Assembly (NCBI GenBank): GCA_902801625.1
Contig: CADCJI010000016.1
Span: 1-61,115 of the forward strand
From: an uncultured Bacteroidia bacterium
Lineage (GTDB): Bacteria; Bacteroidota; Bacteroidia; Bacteroidales; F082
Length of the DNA: 61,115 nucleotides
Direction of reading: 5' to 3'
In this document: positions 29,901-37,213 of the stretch, one piece after another
Layout of the letters: each line of letters begins with the position of its first letter
How positions within the stretch are numbered: the first letter of the stretch is position 1
Translations under genes and position numbers: made by a program
Notes under the pieces: generated by a model
Databases searched by the model: none
The model's input: the letters and a program-made list of their open reading frames with translations, nothing else
Told to the model about the DNA's origin: nothing

Positions 29901-30512
29901 TAGTTTAGGATTGCTACCGTTTTCGCCTGTCTTGCGCATTTCCAACGTCAATTTAGTGTAGACCCTAAGCTTTTTTGTGACAGGATTGTATGCAAAAGGA
30001 TAAATCAAAATATTCTGCCCACGGAAGTCACGAAGGATATATGGTTGGTCTAATTGCGCCTGAAAACCGGGGAAGAAGCGGTTCTGGGAATATGCATCGC
30101 CATAGCGGAACGGCACTTCATCGGGATTGATCTCGCGGCTGAGATTGCCTTTGGACGGTGCGATCTCGATGCCTTCAAAGTCTTGGTATTTAGCCTCCTT
30201 AACCTGGACTTCCATCGCAGCCAAGTCGTCGATGAGCACGGGGATGGCATAAAGTGGAAGGTCGGGCGAGCCTTCCTCGAGCATCGAAGCCATCTTAGGC
30301 ACCTTGATGATGTATTGCAAGCCTTTTGGTGTGTTGACTTCTTCCTTAAAGAAACCACCCAAGGCAAAATTCAATTCTGTTTTCTGCTCTGTGTCAGAAA
30401 TCATTTTGACCTTGGGAGCGATGGGAGTCTGTTGGGGACAGCCCACCCATTTCTGTGCAAGCAAGTTGATGGATGCCAGACAGATGACAAGAAACAGCAA
30501 TCCTTTTTTCAT
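26937..30512 (-). CDS. Gingipain R-like C25 protease with adhesin-like domain, T9SS cargo
   Basis: 1191 residues: signal peptide (to about residue 19), C25 propeptide, catalytic domain, Ig-like domain, CARDB/APHP-like domains (about 660-880), a cleaved-adhesin/MAM-like beta-sandwich (about 889-1026, ESFETGDFSAFEW...CCWIDDVQFP), an FN3-like domain and a T9SS type A sorting domain (YPNP at Tyr1124). His446 (CNHG) and Cys479 (STACYNGQF) are 33 apart. Asp395 in GGEADYQH matches the RgpB S1 aspartate, so Arg specificity is predicted. It is paralogous to 17972-21430 but lacks the DxYGDGWNG domain. The adhesin-like domain recalls the hemagglutinin units of RgpA. Confidence 0.93.
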   Translation of the reverse strand: MKKGLLFLVICLASINLLAQKWVGCPQQTPIAPKVKMISDTEQKTELNFALGGFFKEEVNTPKGLQYIIKVPKMASMLEEGSPDLPLYAIPVLIDDLAAMEVQVKEAKYQDFEGIEIAPSKGNLSREINPDEVPFRYGDAYSQNRFFPGFQAQLDQPYILRDFRGQNILIYPFAYNPVTKKLRVYTKLTLEMRKTGENGSNPKLSRKSSQARVTPEANAMYQQRFVNYKVRAAKYNFIPDEGEMMVICPPEFLDAMRPFVAWKNESGRPTTLVNLSDIGGNNTDQIKSFILSHYNNPNENLCYVLLVGDYNQITPRAMNDGASDIWFGQLEGNDYYPEVFVGRFSAENVTHVQNQVAKVIYYERDITADADWLGKGIGIGSIEGAGNGHNGGEADYQHVDFIRDTLMHYTYSEVSQHYHGVGAGTNSSMISQNFNEGVGICNYCNHGSTTGWSVGGFGTFHVNRLTNDYKLPFIWSTACYNGQFDVNCFAEAWLRATNNVTGVPTGAIGGMFSWTSQPWQPPMTGQDEMVDILCEWRSTDRFHHTFGGASLNGNMRILDMHPSDQGKTHNTWILFGDPSLLLRTKAPTDLNVSCQPDVVFLGQTELFVTVDADYAIATLSNNGEVLACTPIVNGEGTLSFVSPTEVGNLQLVVTAYNRVTEVRDIAVIPSNGAYLTYDSFLVNDEDSQADYGDTVGINVTIKNIGNADASNVQAMLSTDSPLVEVVHGNASIPYVASLEHYTIANAFEIAVNEAISDGSQAEFVITCTDGTDIWSSRFRVTLHAPSLVVSEFRPMNTPYPGEVGNLVIGVRNTGSSAARNVKIELYSSSTELVFNPIAHEFGEILSGGDATVLASFNCSSNVPNGSNFEVFYALDATPYSYSGTKFLNIGTINESFETGDFSAFEWESLGSSSWYVDSSTAHSGTYSARSGAISDNNLSSLQVKVIVVEDGEISFFLKTSSEGDKDKLTFYIDNETKDVWSGETDWSHASFPVSAGVHRFRWIYMKNGSGSYGDDCCWIDDVQFPASHTFSMLPAFELEAQVVENEVTLTWPTQNPTDDYLIRRNGTPIAMQHETTFSEWLNLGSYTYSVTTISSEGLQSIPAFATVEITMLGIDSVENTLRLYPNPVRDYLNISYEQPFSYMLFNSVGHQIWFGESEGNTQIDCRALPQGVYILFVATETKVYTKKIIVQ

Positions 30513-30531
30513 TTCTCGAATGTATTTTGCG

Positions 30532-30539
30532 CAAAAATA
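30532..30539 (-). promoter_or_regulatory. -7 promoter element of the second Rgp-like gene
   Basis: TATTTTTG on the minus strand (TAnnTTTG), 19 bases upstream of the ATG at 30512. Confidence 0.55.
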
Positions 30540-30594
30540 AGACTTTTTTGCCGTTCGAATGCACTTGGAAAGAATAATTGGCGTAAAATAACAA

Positions 30595-30624
30595 CAAACG
30601 GACTCCCAAAAGGAAGCCCGTTTG
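30595..30624 (-). terminator. Hairpin ending the dcw operon
   Basis: Stem 30595-30607/30612-30624 with two mismatches and an AAAA loop, 41 bases after the ftsZ stop. On the minus strand it is followed by an A/T-rich tract, so it is a moderate intrinsic terminator. Confidence 0.6.
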
Positions 30625-30665
30625 CCTCGTCGGATCTCAAATAGTCTGTAACGATAAGTTATAAA

Positions 30666-32537
30666 TTAGTCCACGCGTTTATGAAGATACGAGTTCTCCC
30701 CGCTAATGCCGTATTGGGAAGCCGAATAATCCGACAATTCCTCATCGGCTTGGTTGATTTCCACATTGCGGCGTAAATAGGCGGGTTGGTTTTCCAGTTC
30801 CTCCAATCCCCTTGCCGTCCTGAAATTCATGCTCAAGGCACGCAGACGCTGCTTCTTCAGCTGCTCTTTCGGGTCGGCTTGCTTGGCTTTCTTGGCCTCC
30901 AACACGGCGATTTCCTGCTCGGCCTTGGCTTGAACCTCTTCCTGAGTCATGATGCGCGAGGTGATTTCGAAACCGTCATCATCGTTACTGCTGCTTGAGC
31001 GGAAGGGATTGTCGAACACCCTCACCACTGGTTTTTCCTCTTCATAATGGACCGTGCGAGGTGTTTCTGGAACAGGAGCTGGTGTTGGTTCAATGGTTGG
31101 CTCGAAGAGCGGTGTGTCGTCTTCTGTAGATTGGGTCGGCCCTTCGACGGGCTCAGGGGCCTTAGGTTCGACAGGCTCAACGGCCTTAGGTTTTTCGGTG
31201 ATATTGGTCGGCCCTTCGACAGGCTCAGGGACCTTTGGCTCGACAGGCTCAGGGACCTCGGTAACTGGAGTGAACAAGGAATGGACCGTCTTTTCTTCAT
31301 GTTTTTCAACGGGCTGTTCTTCCTTAGGGAACATCTTCTCAACCTCGGTAGCTGCAACTGAGCCCACAGCCAGATTTGCCAGCTGGGCAGGTCCTTCGAC
31401 CTTTCGGCTCTGCTCAGGAACCTCAGGGGTCTCAGTTGTCTCGCCTTTCACCTTGCCACTCAAGTCGTAAACCTTCTTCGGCTGGACAGGACCGGCAGGA
31501 TTGACAGGGTTCTGCTTTTCGGCAATAACGGCACTGTAAGGCTTGGCATCGTGGTTGAAGCCCGTGGCAATCAAGGTGACACTTAGAGCCTCACCGAGGC
31601 TTTCGTCAGTGCCATTACCCCAAATGACATCGGAATTGTTGCCACAAGCGTTCTGTGCAATTTCGAGAATCTCGTCCACTTCGTCCAAGGAAACTTCATC
31701 AGTACCCGAGGTGATATAAAGTAGGATGTTCTTCGCGCCCTCAATGTTCGAGTCGTTAAGCAATGGCGAATGGATGGCGTCTTTGATAGCCTTCTCGGCG
31801 CGGTTCTCGCCTTCGGCGACACCCGAGCCCATGATGGCCTTGCCACTGTCTTTCATGACAGTCTTCACATCCTCGAAGTCGACATTGACATAACCAGGCA
31901 CGGTGATGATTTCAGCGATGCCTCGGGCTGCCGTAGCCAACACATCGTCAGCCTTCTTGAAAGCTTCGGAAAGCTTCATGTTGCCGTATTGGTCACGCAG
32001 TTTGTCGGTGCTAATGAGTATGAGCGTGTCAACACACTTCTTCAGCTCATCAATGCCCGCCAAGGCTTGCAGCTTGCGGCGACGACCTTCGCGTTCCATA
32101 GGCATGGTGACAATGCCCACGGTAAGGATGCCTTTTTCCTTGGCCATCTTGGCCACGACAGGAGCAGCACCAGTGCCCGTACCACCACCCATACCAGCGG
32201 TGACAAACAGCATTTTGGTATCATCGTCCATCAAAGCCTCAAGCTCGTCACGGCTCATTTCGGCGGCTTCGCGACCGATGTTGGGGTCGTTGCCGGCACC
32301 CAACTCGCGTTTGCCAAGGTGAACGGTGGTCTTGACCTTACTCTTCAGCAAAGCTTGATGGTCAGTATTGCAAAGTACGAAGTCGACGCCTTGGATGCCT
32401 TCCTCCATCATGTGATTGACGGCATTGCCGCCGCCACCACCGACGCCGATGACTTTGATATAGTTGGGTTTCTCCACATCAACGGGCTTGAACAACTCGT
32501 TTTGGGCGTTTGGGTTAGTCATGTAGTCTTCTGCCAT
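30666..32537 (-). CDS. ftsZ: Cell division protein FtsZ with long repeat-bearing linker
   Basis: Tubulin-like GTPase that forms the Z ring. The N-terminal 340 residues are canonical, with GVGGGGGNAVNHM, the tubulin signature GGGTGTGAAP and NVDFEDVKTVM. An intrinsically disordered linker of about 230 residues follows, then the conserved C-terminal peptide region NQPAYLRRNVEI that binds FtsA. At 623 residues it is far longer than E. coli FtsZ (383). Part of the linker is built from PEPVEGP/PEPVEPK units, encoded by copies of a palindromic DNA repeat seen elsewhere in the cluster. Last gene of the dcw operon, 20 bases after ftsA. Confidence 0.98.
   Translation of the reverse strand: MAEDYMTNPNAQNELFKPVDVEKPNYIKVIGVGGGGGNAVNHMMEEGIQGVDFVLCNTDHQALLKSKVKTTVHLGKRELGAGNDPNIGREAAEMSRDELEALMDDDTKMLFVTAGMGGGTGTGAAPVVAKMAKEKGILTVGIVTMPMEREGRRRKLQALAGIDELKKCVDTLILISTDKLRDQYGNMKLSEAFKKADDVLATAARGIAEIITVPGYVNVDFEDVKTVMKDSGKAIMGSGVAEGENRAEKAIKDAIHSPLLNDSNIEGAKNILLYITSGTDEVSLDEVDEILEIAQNACGNNSDVIWGNGTDESLGEALSVTLIATGFNHDAKPYSAVIAEKQNPVNPAGPVQPKKVYDLSGKVKGETTETPEVPEQSRKVEGPAQLANLAVGSVAATEVEKMFPKEEQPVEKHEEKTVHSLFTPVTEVPEPVEPKVPEPVEGPTNITEKPKAVEPVEPKAPEPVEGPTQSTEDDTPLFEPTIEPTPAPVPETPRTVHYEEEKPVVRVFDNPFRSSSSNDDDGFEITSRIMTQEEVQAKAEQEIAVLEAKKAKQADPKEQLKKQRLRALSMNFRTARGLEELENQPAYLRRNVEINQADEELSDYSASQYGISGENSYLHKRVD
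31141..31257. repeat. Palindromic-repeat copies inside ftsZ linker
   Basis: Four half-element copies of TTCGACAGGCTCAGGGAC-type sequence at about 31141-31160, 31165-31182, 31212-31232 and 31237-31257, all in the same orientation. A more diverged relative lies at 31391-31423. Read on the minus strand they encode PEPVEG, EPVEPK and (the diverged copy) EQSRKVEGP. The same repeat forms a complete hairpin at 36046-36089. Confidence 0.75.
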
Positions 32538-32557
32538 AGTGCTGTAGTTTTGATGGG

Positions 32558-33925
32558 TTATTCAATGTTGTCGGGTGTGAAGAAATCAGTGAGGGAAGCA
32601 ATAATCCCTTTTACATCGAAGCCTTTTTTCTTTGGCTTTTTCTTGCTATCGTTTTCGTCTTTGGTATCCTCGACATCCTCCTCTTCAGGATTCACGGCAG
32701 GGACTTCCACTTTTTGCTGGGCTTCGAGACGAGATGCCTCAGCGGCTTTTGAGGCTTTCAGATACTCATCGTGTTCCATGCGGGCGATGGTCTCGATGAC
32801 AATACCGATACCTGTCGAGTACATTGGGCTCGACATTTCCTTCATCTCGGTCTGGTTGAGATGTTCGTTAGGATAGCCGATACGCACCTCCAAACCCGTC
32901 TTGAACTCAGCGAGTTGCTGGATGTGCTTCATCATTGCGCCACCACCAGTCAGCACGATGCCGGCGATAAGCTGGTTGTCAGTCTTGGCCTTTTGGATTT
33001 CGTAGTTGACCAGTTCAAAGATTTCCTCCAAACGAGCCTGGATGATATGAGCCAAGTTCTTGAAAGAGATTTCCTTGGGCTCTCTACCACGGATGCCAGG
33101 GATGGAAACCACCTCATCGTCGCGGTTTTCACTAGCCAAGGCAGAACCAAACTTCACCTTCACCTCTTCAGCGTAATGCTTGATGATTGAACAACCTGTG
33201 CAAATGTCCTCCGTGATGATGTTGCCGCCAAACGGAATCACAGCGGTATGTTGGATTTTCTTGTCCTTGAAGATGGCTATATCGGTGGTACCACCGCCAA
33301 TGTCAACGAGCACAACACCCGCGTCCTTTTCTTCCTCATCAAGAACAGCCTGTGCCGAGGCAATAGGCTCAAGGATCATGTAATCCATGTCCAAACCAGC
33401 GTTTTGGATGCAATGGATGATGTTCTTGGCCGCCGAGGTCTGTCCGATGATGACATGGAAGTTGGCTTCAATCTTATTCCCCAACATTCCCACAGGGTTG
33501 GTGGCCAACTCGCCATCGACATAGGTGTCCTGACGAATGACATCGATGATTTCCTCGCCAGGCGTCATGTTGATCTTAAAGGTGTCGTTGCGCAAACGCT
33601 CAAGCTCTGCCTCCGAGATTTCGGTCTCGTGGTTGTCGCGCATCAAAACGCCACGGTGCTGCAAACTCTTGATGTGCTGACCTGCGATGCCTACACTGAC
33701 ACGGTTGATTTCGACGCCCGACTGGTCGGAGGCTTGCTTGACCGCCGTCTTGATGGCCTCAACGGTGTCGAAGATATTGGTGACCACACCACGCCGCACA
33801 CCTGTGGATACGGTCTTGCCGTACCCCAAGATTTCAATTTTTCCTTTGTCGGACTTCCGGCCCACGATACAAGCCACTTTGGTAGTGCCGATGTCCAATC
33901 CGACGATGATTTTTCCTTCGCTCAT
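32558..33925 (-). CDS. ftsA: Cell division protein FtsA
   Basis: 455-residue actin-like ATPase that ties FtsZ to the membrane. The N terminus has the phosphate-1 loop IIVGLDIGTTKVACIVG, the 1C domain lies at about residues 85-170, and phosphate-2 is VVLVDIGGGTTDIAIF. ADENOSINE-type motif ILTGGGAMM is near residue 325. After a charged Lys/Glu-rich linker the last 20 residues (KGFDVKGIIASLTDFFTP) form the amphipathic membrane-targeting helix. It lies 4 bases after ftsQ and 20 before ftsZ. Confidence 0.97.
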   Translation of the reverse strand: MSEGKIIVGLDIGTTKVACIVGRKSDKGKIEILGYGKTVSTGVRRGVVTNIFDTVEAIKTAVKQASDQSGVEINRVSVGIAGQHIKSLQHRGVLMRDNHETEISEAELERLRNDTFKINMTPGEEIIDVIRQDTYVDGELATNPVGMLGNKIEANFHVIIGQTSAAKNIIHCIQNAGLDMDYMILEPIASAQAVLDEEEKDAGVVLVDIGGGTTDIAIFKDKKIQHTAVIPFGGNIITEDICTGCSIIKHYAEEVKVKFGSALASENRDDEVVSIPGIRGREPKEISFKNLAHIIQARLEEIFELVNYEIQKAKTDNQLIAGIVLTGGGAMMKHIQQLAEFKTGLEVRIGYPNEHLNQTEMKEMSSPMYSTGIGIVIETIARMEHDEYLKASKAAEASRLEAQQKVEVPAVNPEEEDVEDTKDENDSKKKPKKKGFDVKGIIASLTDFFTPDNIE

Positions 33926-33929
33926 AACA

Positions 33930-34694
33930 TTATCGTTTTGTACAGACTATTTGATTTTTATAATTCAGATTGATGCTTTTCAAGGTCTTGGTCTCAGGGC
34001 TCTCGATGCGCTGCTTCATGAAGTTCTCCAATCGTCTCAGCTTGTCGGCGGCATCGCAAGTGTCGCCCACAATCACCCTACCTTCAAAGCCCTTCACGGT
34101 GAGCTCAAACTGGTTTCTTTTGTTACAATACAGCTGCCCAACGCATTGTCTCACAAAGTCGTTTCCCTCAATGGCTTCACACCAATGCAAGGCATTGAGC
34201 AAGTTCCTATCGCTGCCAAGAGTGTCGGTGAGTTGATAGTTGACCGTGTCATGCCTAAGCTCAAAATTGCCGCTGGCCACCAACACATAGGGTGTATAGG
34301 TACGGCTCGAAGGGATAACGAAACCTTCGCGAGTGACATAGACAGAATGTCCGTCCTTGCCAAACACCCTAAACCAAGGCTCATACTCCTTGAAACTGAC
34401 TTTAAGGGTTCCGTCAAGGTCAACATAAGAGGTGCTATTCTCAATCCACGAATTGTTTTCCATCAGCTTCTGGATAGCAATCATATTGACAGTGCCGATG
34501 TTCGACTTGCCACAAATCCGTCCAATTTCGTCGTGCAATGCCGTCTTCCTGACAAAGCCCGTATCAGCAGCTGGAATCAGCTGGATTGACTTCAAAGGCG
34601 TGGTCAAGTAGTTCTCTCTCGCGAAGACGAACAAAACCACCAGTCCAGCGGCTGTGGCAACCCACAATAATATGCTCAATATCTTCTTTACCAT
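33930..34694 (-). CDS. ftsQ: Cell division protein FtsQ
   Basis: 254-residue bitopic inner-membrane protein: a single N-terminal membrane segment (about residues 5-24), then a periplasmic POTRA-like part and beta domain (NSWIENSTSYVDLDGTLKVSFKEYEPWFRVF). It links FtsL/B to the divisome. Sequence is poorly conserved outside this pattern, as usual for Bacteroidetes FtsQ. Its start overlaps the end of murC by 7 bases and it ends 4 bases before ftsA. Confidence 0.9.
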   Translation of the reverse strand: MVKKILSILLWVATAAGLVVLFVFARENYLTTPLKSIQLIPAADTGFVRKTALHDEIGRICGKSNIGTVNMIAIQKLMENNSWIENSTSYVDLDGTLKVSFKEYEPWFRVFGKDGHSVYVTREGFVIPSSRTYTPYVLVASGNFELRHDTVNYQLTDTLGSDRNLLNALHWCEAIEGNDFVRQCVGQLYCNKRNQFELTVKGFEGRVIVGDTCDAADKLRRLENFMKQRIESPETKTLKSINLNYKNQIVCTKR

Positions 34695-36031
34695 GTCTTT
34701 ATCAGTTCTTCAAGGGGTTCAACAAAACGGTCGATGTCGCCAGCACCCATCGTAATCAGCAACTCAGGCTTTTCGCTGTCAATCAAGCCGATAAGCTCCG
34801 ACTTTGAGCAGACTCTCTTGTTAGCCATCGGAACCTTTTCCAACAAGGCGGAAGAGGTGATGCCTTCAATAGGCTGCTCACGGGCAGGATAGATGTCCAA
34901 GAGAATAAGTTCGTCGGCCAAGGCCAAAACCGATGCAAATTCGTCCATGAAATCGCGGGTACGGCTGAACAAATGGGGTTGGAAAACCAATGTGATGCGT
35001 TTTCCAAGATATGAAGCTCTCACGGCAGTCAAGCAGGAACGAATTTCCTCAGGATGATGCGCGTAATCATCTATATAGCAATGTTTTTCATTGTTGACAC
35101 GAATATCGAAACGACGCTTCACACCTTTGAAGCTCGACAAAGCCTCGGCAATGGCCTGTGCAGGCAATCCCACTTGACGAGTTGCAATGAAGGCAGCCGT
35201 GGCATTCAGCACATTGTGGTCACCCGCCATAGGCAACCTAACCTCAGTCTTTTGGCCTTTGCCTTCAATCACGAAATCCGTGACACCTTTTTCTGACTTG
35301 ACGACTTCGGCACGGTAGTCACAAGTTTCACCAAAGCCGAAACGAATGCAGTTCTCCACTTCGATGTCCAAGCCCTCTTTGACGATGACTTTATCCTTTG
35401 TGAGATGCGCGAAGTCGTTGAAACTCTGCACCAAATGCTTTCGATCGCCATAGATGTCCAAGTGGTCGGCATCGATGGAGTTGATGATGCTAATGTTAGG
35501 ATGGAGTCGCAGGAAGGAATGGTCAAACTCATCGGCCTCCACAACCAAAGTGCTATCCGTGCCTTCACCCAAAAGTAGGTTGCTATTGAAGTTATTGGCA
35601 ATGCCGCCGATGAAGGCGGTGGTGTTCACTTTGCATTGATGCATAATATGAGCAACCATAGCAGTAGTCGTGGTCTTACCATGTGTGCCAGCCACCGCGA
35701 TGGTGAAGTGACCTTCCGTGATTTTGCCCAAAGCTTCAGCGCGTTTCAAAATCGGTAGATTGCGCTGTCTGAGAGTCTCAAACTCTTTGAGGTCGTACGG
35801 CACTGCAGGAGTGTAGATGACCGACTCAATGAGGGCGGGCAATAAGTTGTTGTTATCTTCATAATGGATTGCCACGCCCTCATTTTCCAATTGCCGAGTC
35901 AGCGGAGAAGGCGTGCGGTCGTAACCTGCCACTGTGTAGCCCAGGCTACGGTAATACCGAGCCAAGGCGCTCATTCCGATGCCGCCAATGCCTAAAAAAT
36001 AAATCGTATGTCCTTCTCCGTGTTTCATCAT
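34688..36031 (-). CDS. murC: UDP-N-acetylmuramate--L-alanine ligase MurC
   Basis: 447-residue cytoplasmic Mur ligase that adds L-Ala to UDP-MurNAc. N domain has IYFLGIGGIGMSALARYY. The central ATPase has VAGTHGKTTTTAMVAHIM and EADEFDHSFLRL. The C domain has YAHHPEEIRSCL and VFQPHLFSRT. The second Met (MKHGEG) may be the true start. Unlike its neighbours it is separated from murG by 84 bases, which hold a palindromic repeat. Confidence 0.97.
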   Translation of the reverse strand: MMKHGEGHTIYFLGIGGIGMSALARYYRSLGYTVAGYDRTPSPLTRQLENEGVAIHYEDNNNLLPALIESVIYTPAVPYDLKEFETLRQRNLPILKRAEALGKITEGHFTIAVAGTHGKTTTTAMVAHIMHQCKVNTTAFIGGIANNFNSNLLLGEGTDSTLVVEADEFDHSFLRLHPNISIINSIDADHLDIYGDRKHLVQSFNDFAHLTKDKVIVKEGLDIEVENCIRFGFGETCDYRAEVVKSEKGVTDFVIEGKGQKTEVRLPMAGDHNVLNATAAFIATRQVGLPAQAIAEALSSFKGVKRRFDIRVNNEKHCYIDDYAHHPEEIRSCLTAVRASYLGKRITLVFQPHLFSRTRDFMDEFASVLALADELILLDIYPAREQPIEGITSSALLEKVPMANKRVCSKSELIGLIDSEKPELLITMGAGDIDRFVEPLEELIKTW

Positions 36032-36045
36032 TCTTTCTTTTCAGG

Positions 36046-36089
36046 GGTTCGACAGGCTCAGGGACCGAAGTCCCCGAGCTTGCCGAAGG
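36046..36089. repeat. Complete palindromic element between murC and murG
   Basis: Arms 36046-36065 and 36070-36089 pair imperfectly around a CGAA loop. The left arm is the TTCGACAGGCTCAGGGAC sequence also found in the ftsZ coding region. Confidence 0.75.
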
Positions 36090-36115
36090 TTCACATAACT
36101 ATTAACACTTAAATA

Positions 36116-37213
36116 TCAAACAATAACATTAACAATTTGATCTACAATATCTTCGGCAGCATTCGGTCGGGCGAACTTGCCGATGTTTTTACTTAATTTA
36201 GCCTGCAACTCATGATCGTCTTTCAGTCGGAACAAAGCTGGGACGAGTTCTTTCTCCGCATCAGCGTTGCGCACCATAAGGGCGGCTTCCGCATCGACGA
36301 GTTGCTGGGCATTCTTGGTCTGATGATCTTCGGCTGCCGTGGGCAGGGGCACGAAGATGACAGGCTTTTGCACCAAGGCCAATTCCGAGATCGACATAGC
36401 ACCTGCACGCGAGATGACCACATCGGCAAGACCGTATGCCAAATCCATGCGGTCGATGAAGACGGTAGGCTTCACCTGGTTTTCCAAACCCAAAGCTTTC
36501 ACTTCAGCTTGAGCCTGACTAATGTAAGTCTTGCCAGTCTGCCAGATAAGCTGCAAATCGCTGTCCTTGAAAGCTGCAAGTTGCGCACTGATGCCCTTGT
36601 TGATGCCTAAGGCACCTTGACTGCCACCCACAAGCAAGGCGACAGGCTTTGTCGGGTCGAGTTTGAAAAACTCAGCCGCTTCTTCACGAGTGCCATTGAG
36701 GGTGATGTTGGCCCTCAAGGGGTTGCCCGTGAAATGTATCTTCTCGGCAGGAAACCATTGGTCGAGATGGTCGTAGGCCACACAAATGGTTCTTGCCTTC
36801 TTTCCTACATTGCGGTTAGTCTTGCCCGGATAGGAGTTCTGTTCCTGAATGACAGTTGGGATGCCAAGGTAATTGGCAGCCATCAAGGTAGGTCCGCTGG
36901 CAAACCCACCAACGCCAATCACCACATCGGGCTTGAAGCGCTTCAGGATAGCAATGGCATGGTTGATACTACTCGTTAGCTTTAAGGGAAGCAAAAGCGA
37001 CTTGATATCTCTGGTCATTCCACTAATCCACAGTCCCTCAATACGATAGCCGGCCTTAGGCACTCTTTCCATCTCCATGCGGCCTTTTGCACCGATAAAG
37101 AGGATGTCGGCCTCGGGAAACCTCCGTTTCAAGGCATCTGCAATGGCAATGGCGGGAAAGATGTGACCGCCTGTGCCACCACCACTAATCACGACTTTCA
37201 GGTTCTCTTTCAT
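36116..37213 (-). CDS. murG: Lipid II synthase MurG (GlcNAc transferase)
   Basis: 365-residue GT-B glycosyltransferase on the inner face of the membrane that turns lipid I into lipid II. Glycine-rich loops: ISGGGTGGHIFPAIAIADAL at the N terminus, IGVGGFASGPTLMAANYLGIP, VGGSQGALGIN in the C domain. UDP-GlcNAc pocket: VISRAGAMSISELALVQKPVIFVPLP. Its start overlaps the end of ftsW by 29 bases, a strong sign of coupled translation. Confidence 0.97.
   Translation of the reverse strand: MKENLKVVISGGGTGGHIFPAIAIADALKRRFPEADILFIGAKGRMEMERVPKAGYRIEGLWISGMTRDIKSLLLPLKLTSSINHAIAILKRFKPDVVIGVGGFASGPTLMAANYLGIPTVIQEQNSYPGKTNRNVGKKARTICVAYDHLDQWFPAEKIHFTGNPLRANITLNGTREEAAEFFKLDPTKPVALLVGGSQGALGINKGISAQLAAFKDSDLQLIWQTGKTYISQAQAEVKALGLENQVKPTVFIDRMDLAYGLADVVISRAGAMSISELALVQKPVIFVPLPTAAEDHQTKNAQQLVDAEAALMVRNADAEKELVPALFRLKDDHELQAKLSKNIGKFARPNAAEDIVDQIVNVIV

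Noticed and set aside
13511-30512. T9SS machinery genes (porV, porU, gld/spr)
   Set aside because: Only cargo proteins with sorting domains are present; none of the secretion components was recognised in the window.
31770-32876. 368-codon open frame antisense to ftsZ/ftsA
   Set aside because: It spans two unquestioned genes on the other strand and its low-complexity His/Asp composition is typical of a shadow frame.
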